A DNA stretch of 13,921 bases, from the NCBI GenBank assembly GCA_030619185.1, contig JAUXBW010000013.1, forward strand, positions 1 to 13,921, written 5' to 3'. The notes beneath the pieces are model-generated. The model was not told the origin of the DNA. It saw nothing but the letters and a program-made list of their open reading frames with translations, and did not search any database. The DNA is from Methyloprofundus sp. (lineage in GTDB: Bacteria; Pseudomonadota; Gammaproteobacteria; Methylococcales; Methylomonadaceae). Below are positions 13,914 through 13,921 of this stretch, one piece after another; position 1 is the first letter of the stretch; every line of letters starts with the position of its first letter. A program made the position numbers and the translations under genes.

Positions 13914-13921
13914 ATGAGTCT
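13914..13921 (+). CDS. Possible start of the next gene, cut by the window edge
   Basis: GGAGG (13904-13908) lies 5 nt before ATG 13914, the strongest Shine-Dalgarno and start pairing in the window. Only two full codons (Met-Ser) are visible, so the product cannot be named. ACTCATC (13890-13896) can pair with GATGAGT (13913-13919) and would enclose the start codon, leaving the Shine-Dalgarno in the loop. Confidence 0.35.

Noticed and set aside
13885..13921. Hammerhead-ribozyme core suggested by GATGAGTC
   Set aside because: The required CTGATGA and GAAA elements are not both present within the window; GATGAGT is better explained as a start codon and stem.
1..13921. Defence island, prophage or secretion-system cluster
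   Set aside because: All long ORFs are accounted for by conserved housekeeping or regulatory families; only intron, IS and palindromic repeat remnants remain.

Overview
The window looks like a stretch of gammaproteobacterial chromosome with modest GC (about 40% judged by eye, not computed). It combines intact housekeeping and regulatory genes with intergenic spaces full of decayed mobile DNA. The gene set (elyC-type DUF218 protein, pilS-pilR, csdA/deaD, a full-length two-headed glnE, a PhnA-domain protein and chromosomal folA) is typical of Gammaproteobacteria. I cannot name the genus from sequence alone.

Layout: bases 1-216 read on the minus strand as the 5' end of a group II intron (class C-like domain I) that runs off the left edge. 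It appears to interrupt, in antisense, a small gene for a CxxC-containing membrane protein (about 221-552). That gene also carries a -1 frame change at a run of eight T. A stretch without genes follows, ending in a 33-codon remnant of an IS3-family transposase that directly abuts the stop codon of elyC (minus strand, 925-1689). pilS (1719-3338) diverges from elyC and overlaps pilR (3335-4675) by ATGA; together they form the sensor kinase/response regulator pair that activates sigma-54-dependent pilin transcription. Next come two palindromic repeat elements, then a 712-aa multi-pass membrane protein with C-terminal TPRs on the minus strand (4938-7076), a likely GT-C/TMTC-type glycosyltransferase. 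A 399-bp divergent spacer contains a dyad and a 157-bp MITE-like palindrome. After it lie the DEAD-box RNA helicase (7476-9221), a possible tiny coiled-coil ORF broken by a frame change (9346-9449), glnE (9474-12323), the PhnA-domain zinc-ribbon protein (minus, 12389-12970), a second copy of the two-part palindromic repeat, and folA (13195-13677). The right end holds REP-like hairpins and a strong Shine-Dalgarno plus ATG that may start the next gene.

Functionally, only pilS-pilR are an obvious operon. The others are independent units: envelope biogenesis (ElyC), cold-shock/ribosome-assembly RNA remodelling (CsdA), nitrogen control of glutamine synthetase (GlnE) and folate reduction (FolA). 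The most distinctive content is the repeat ecology: at least three palindromic repeat families, two of which occur side by side in the same order and orientation at two loci, plus an intron and an IS remnant, all outside the intact genes. No CRISPR array, tRNA, rRNA, prophage or defence system was recognised.
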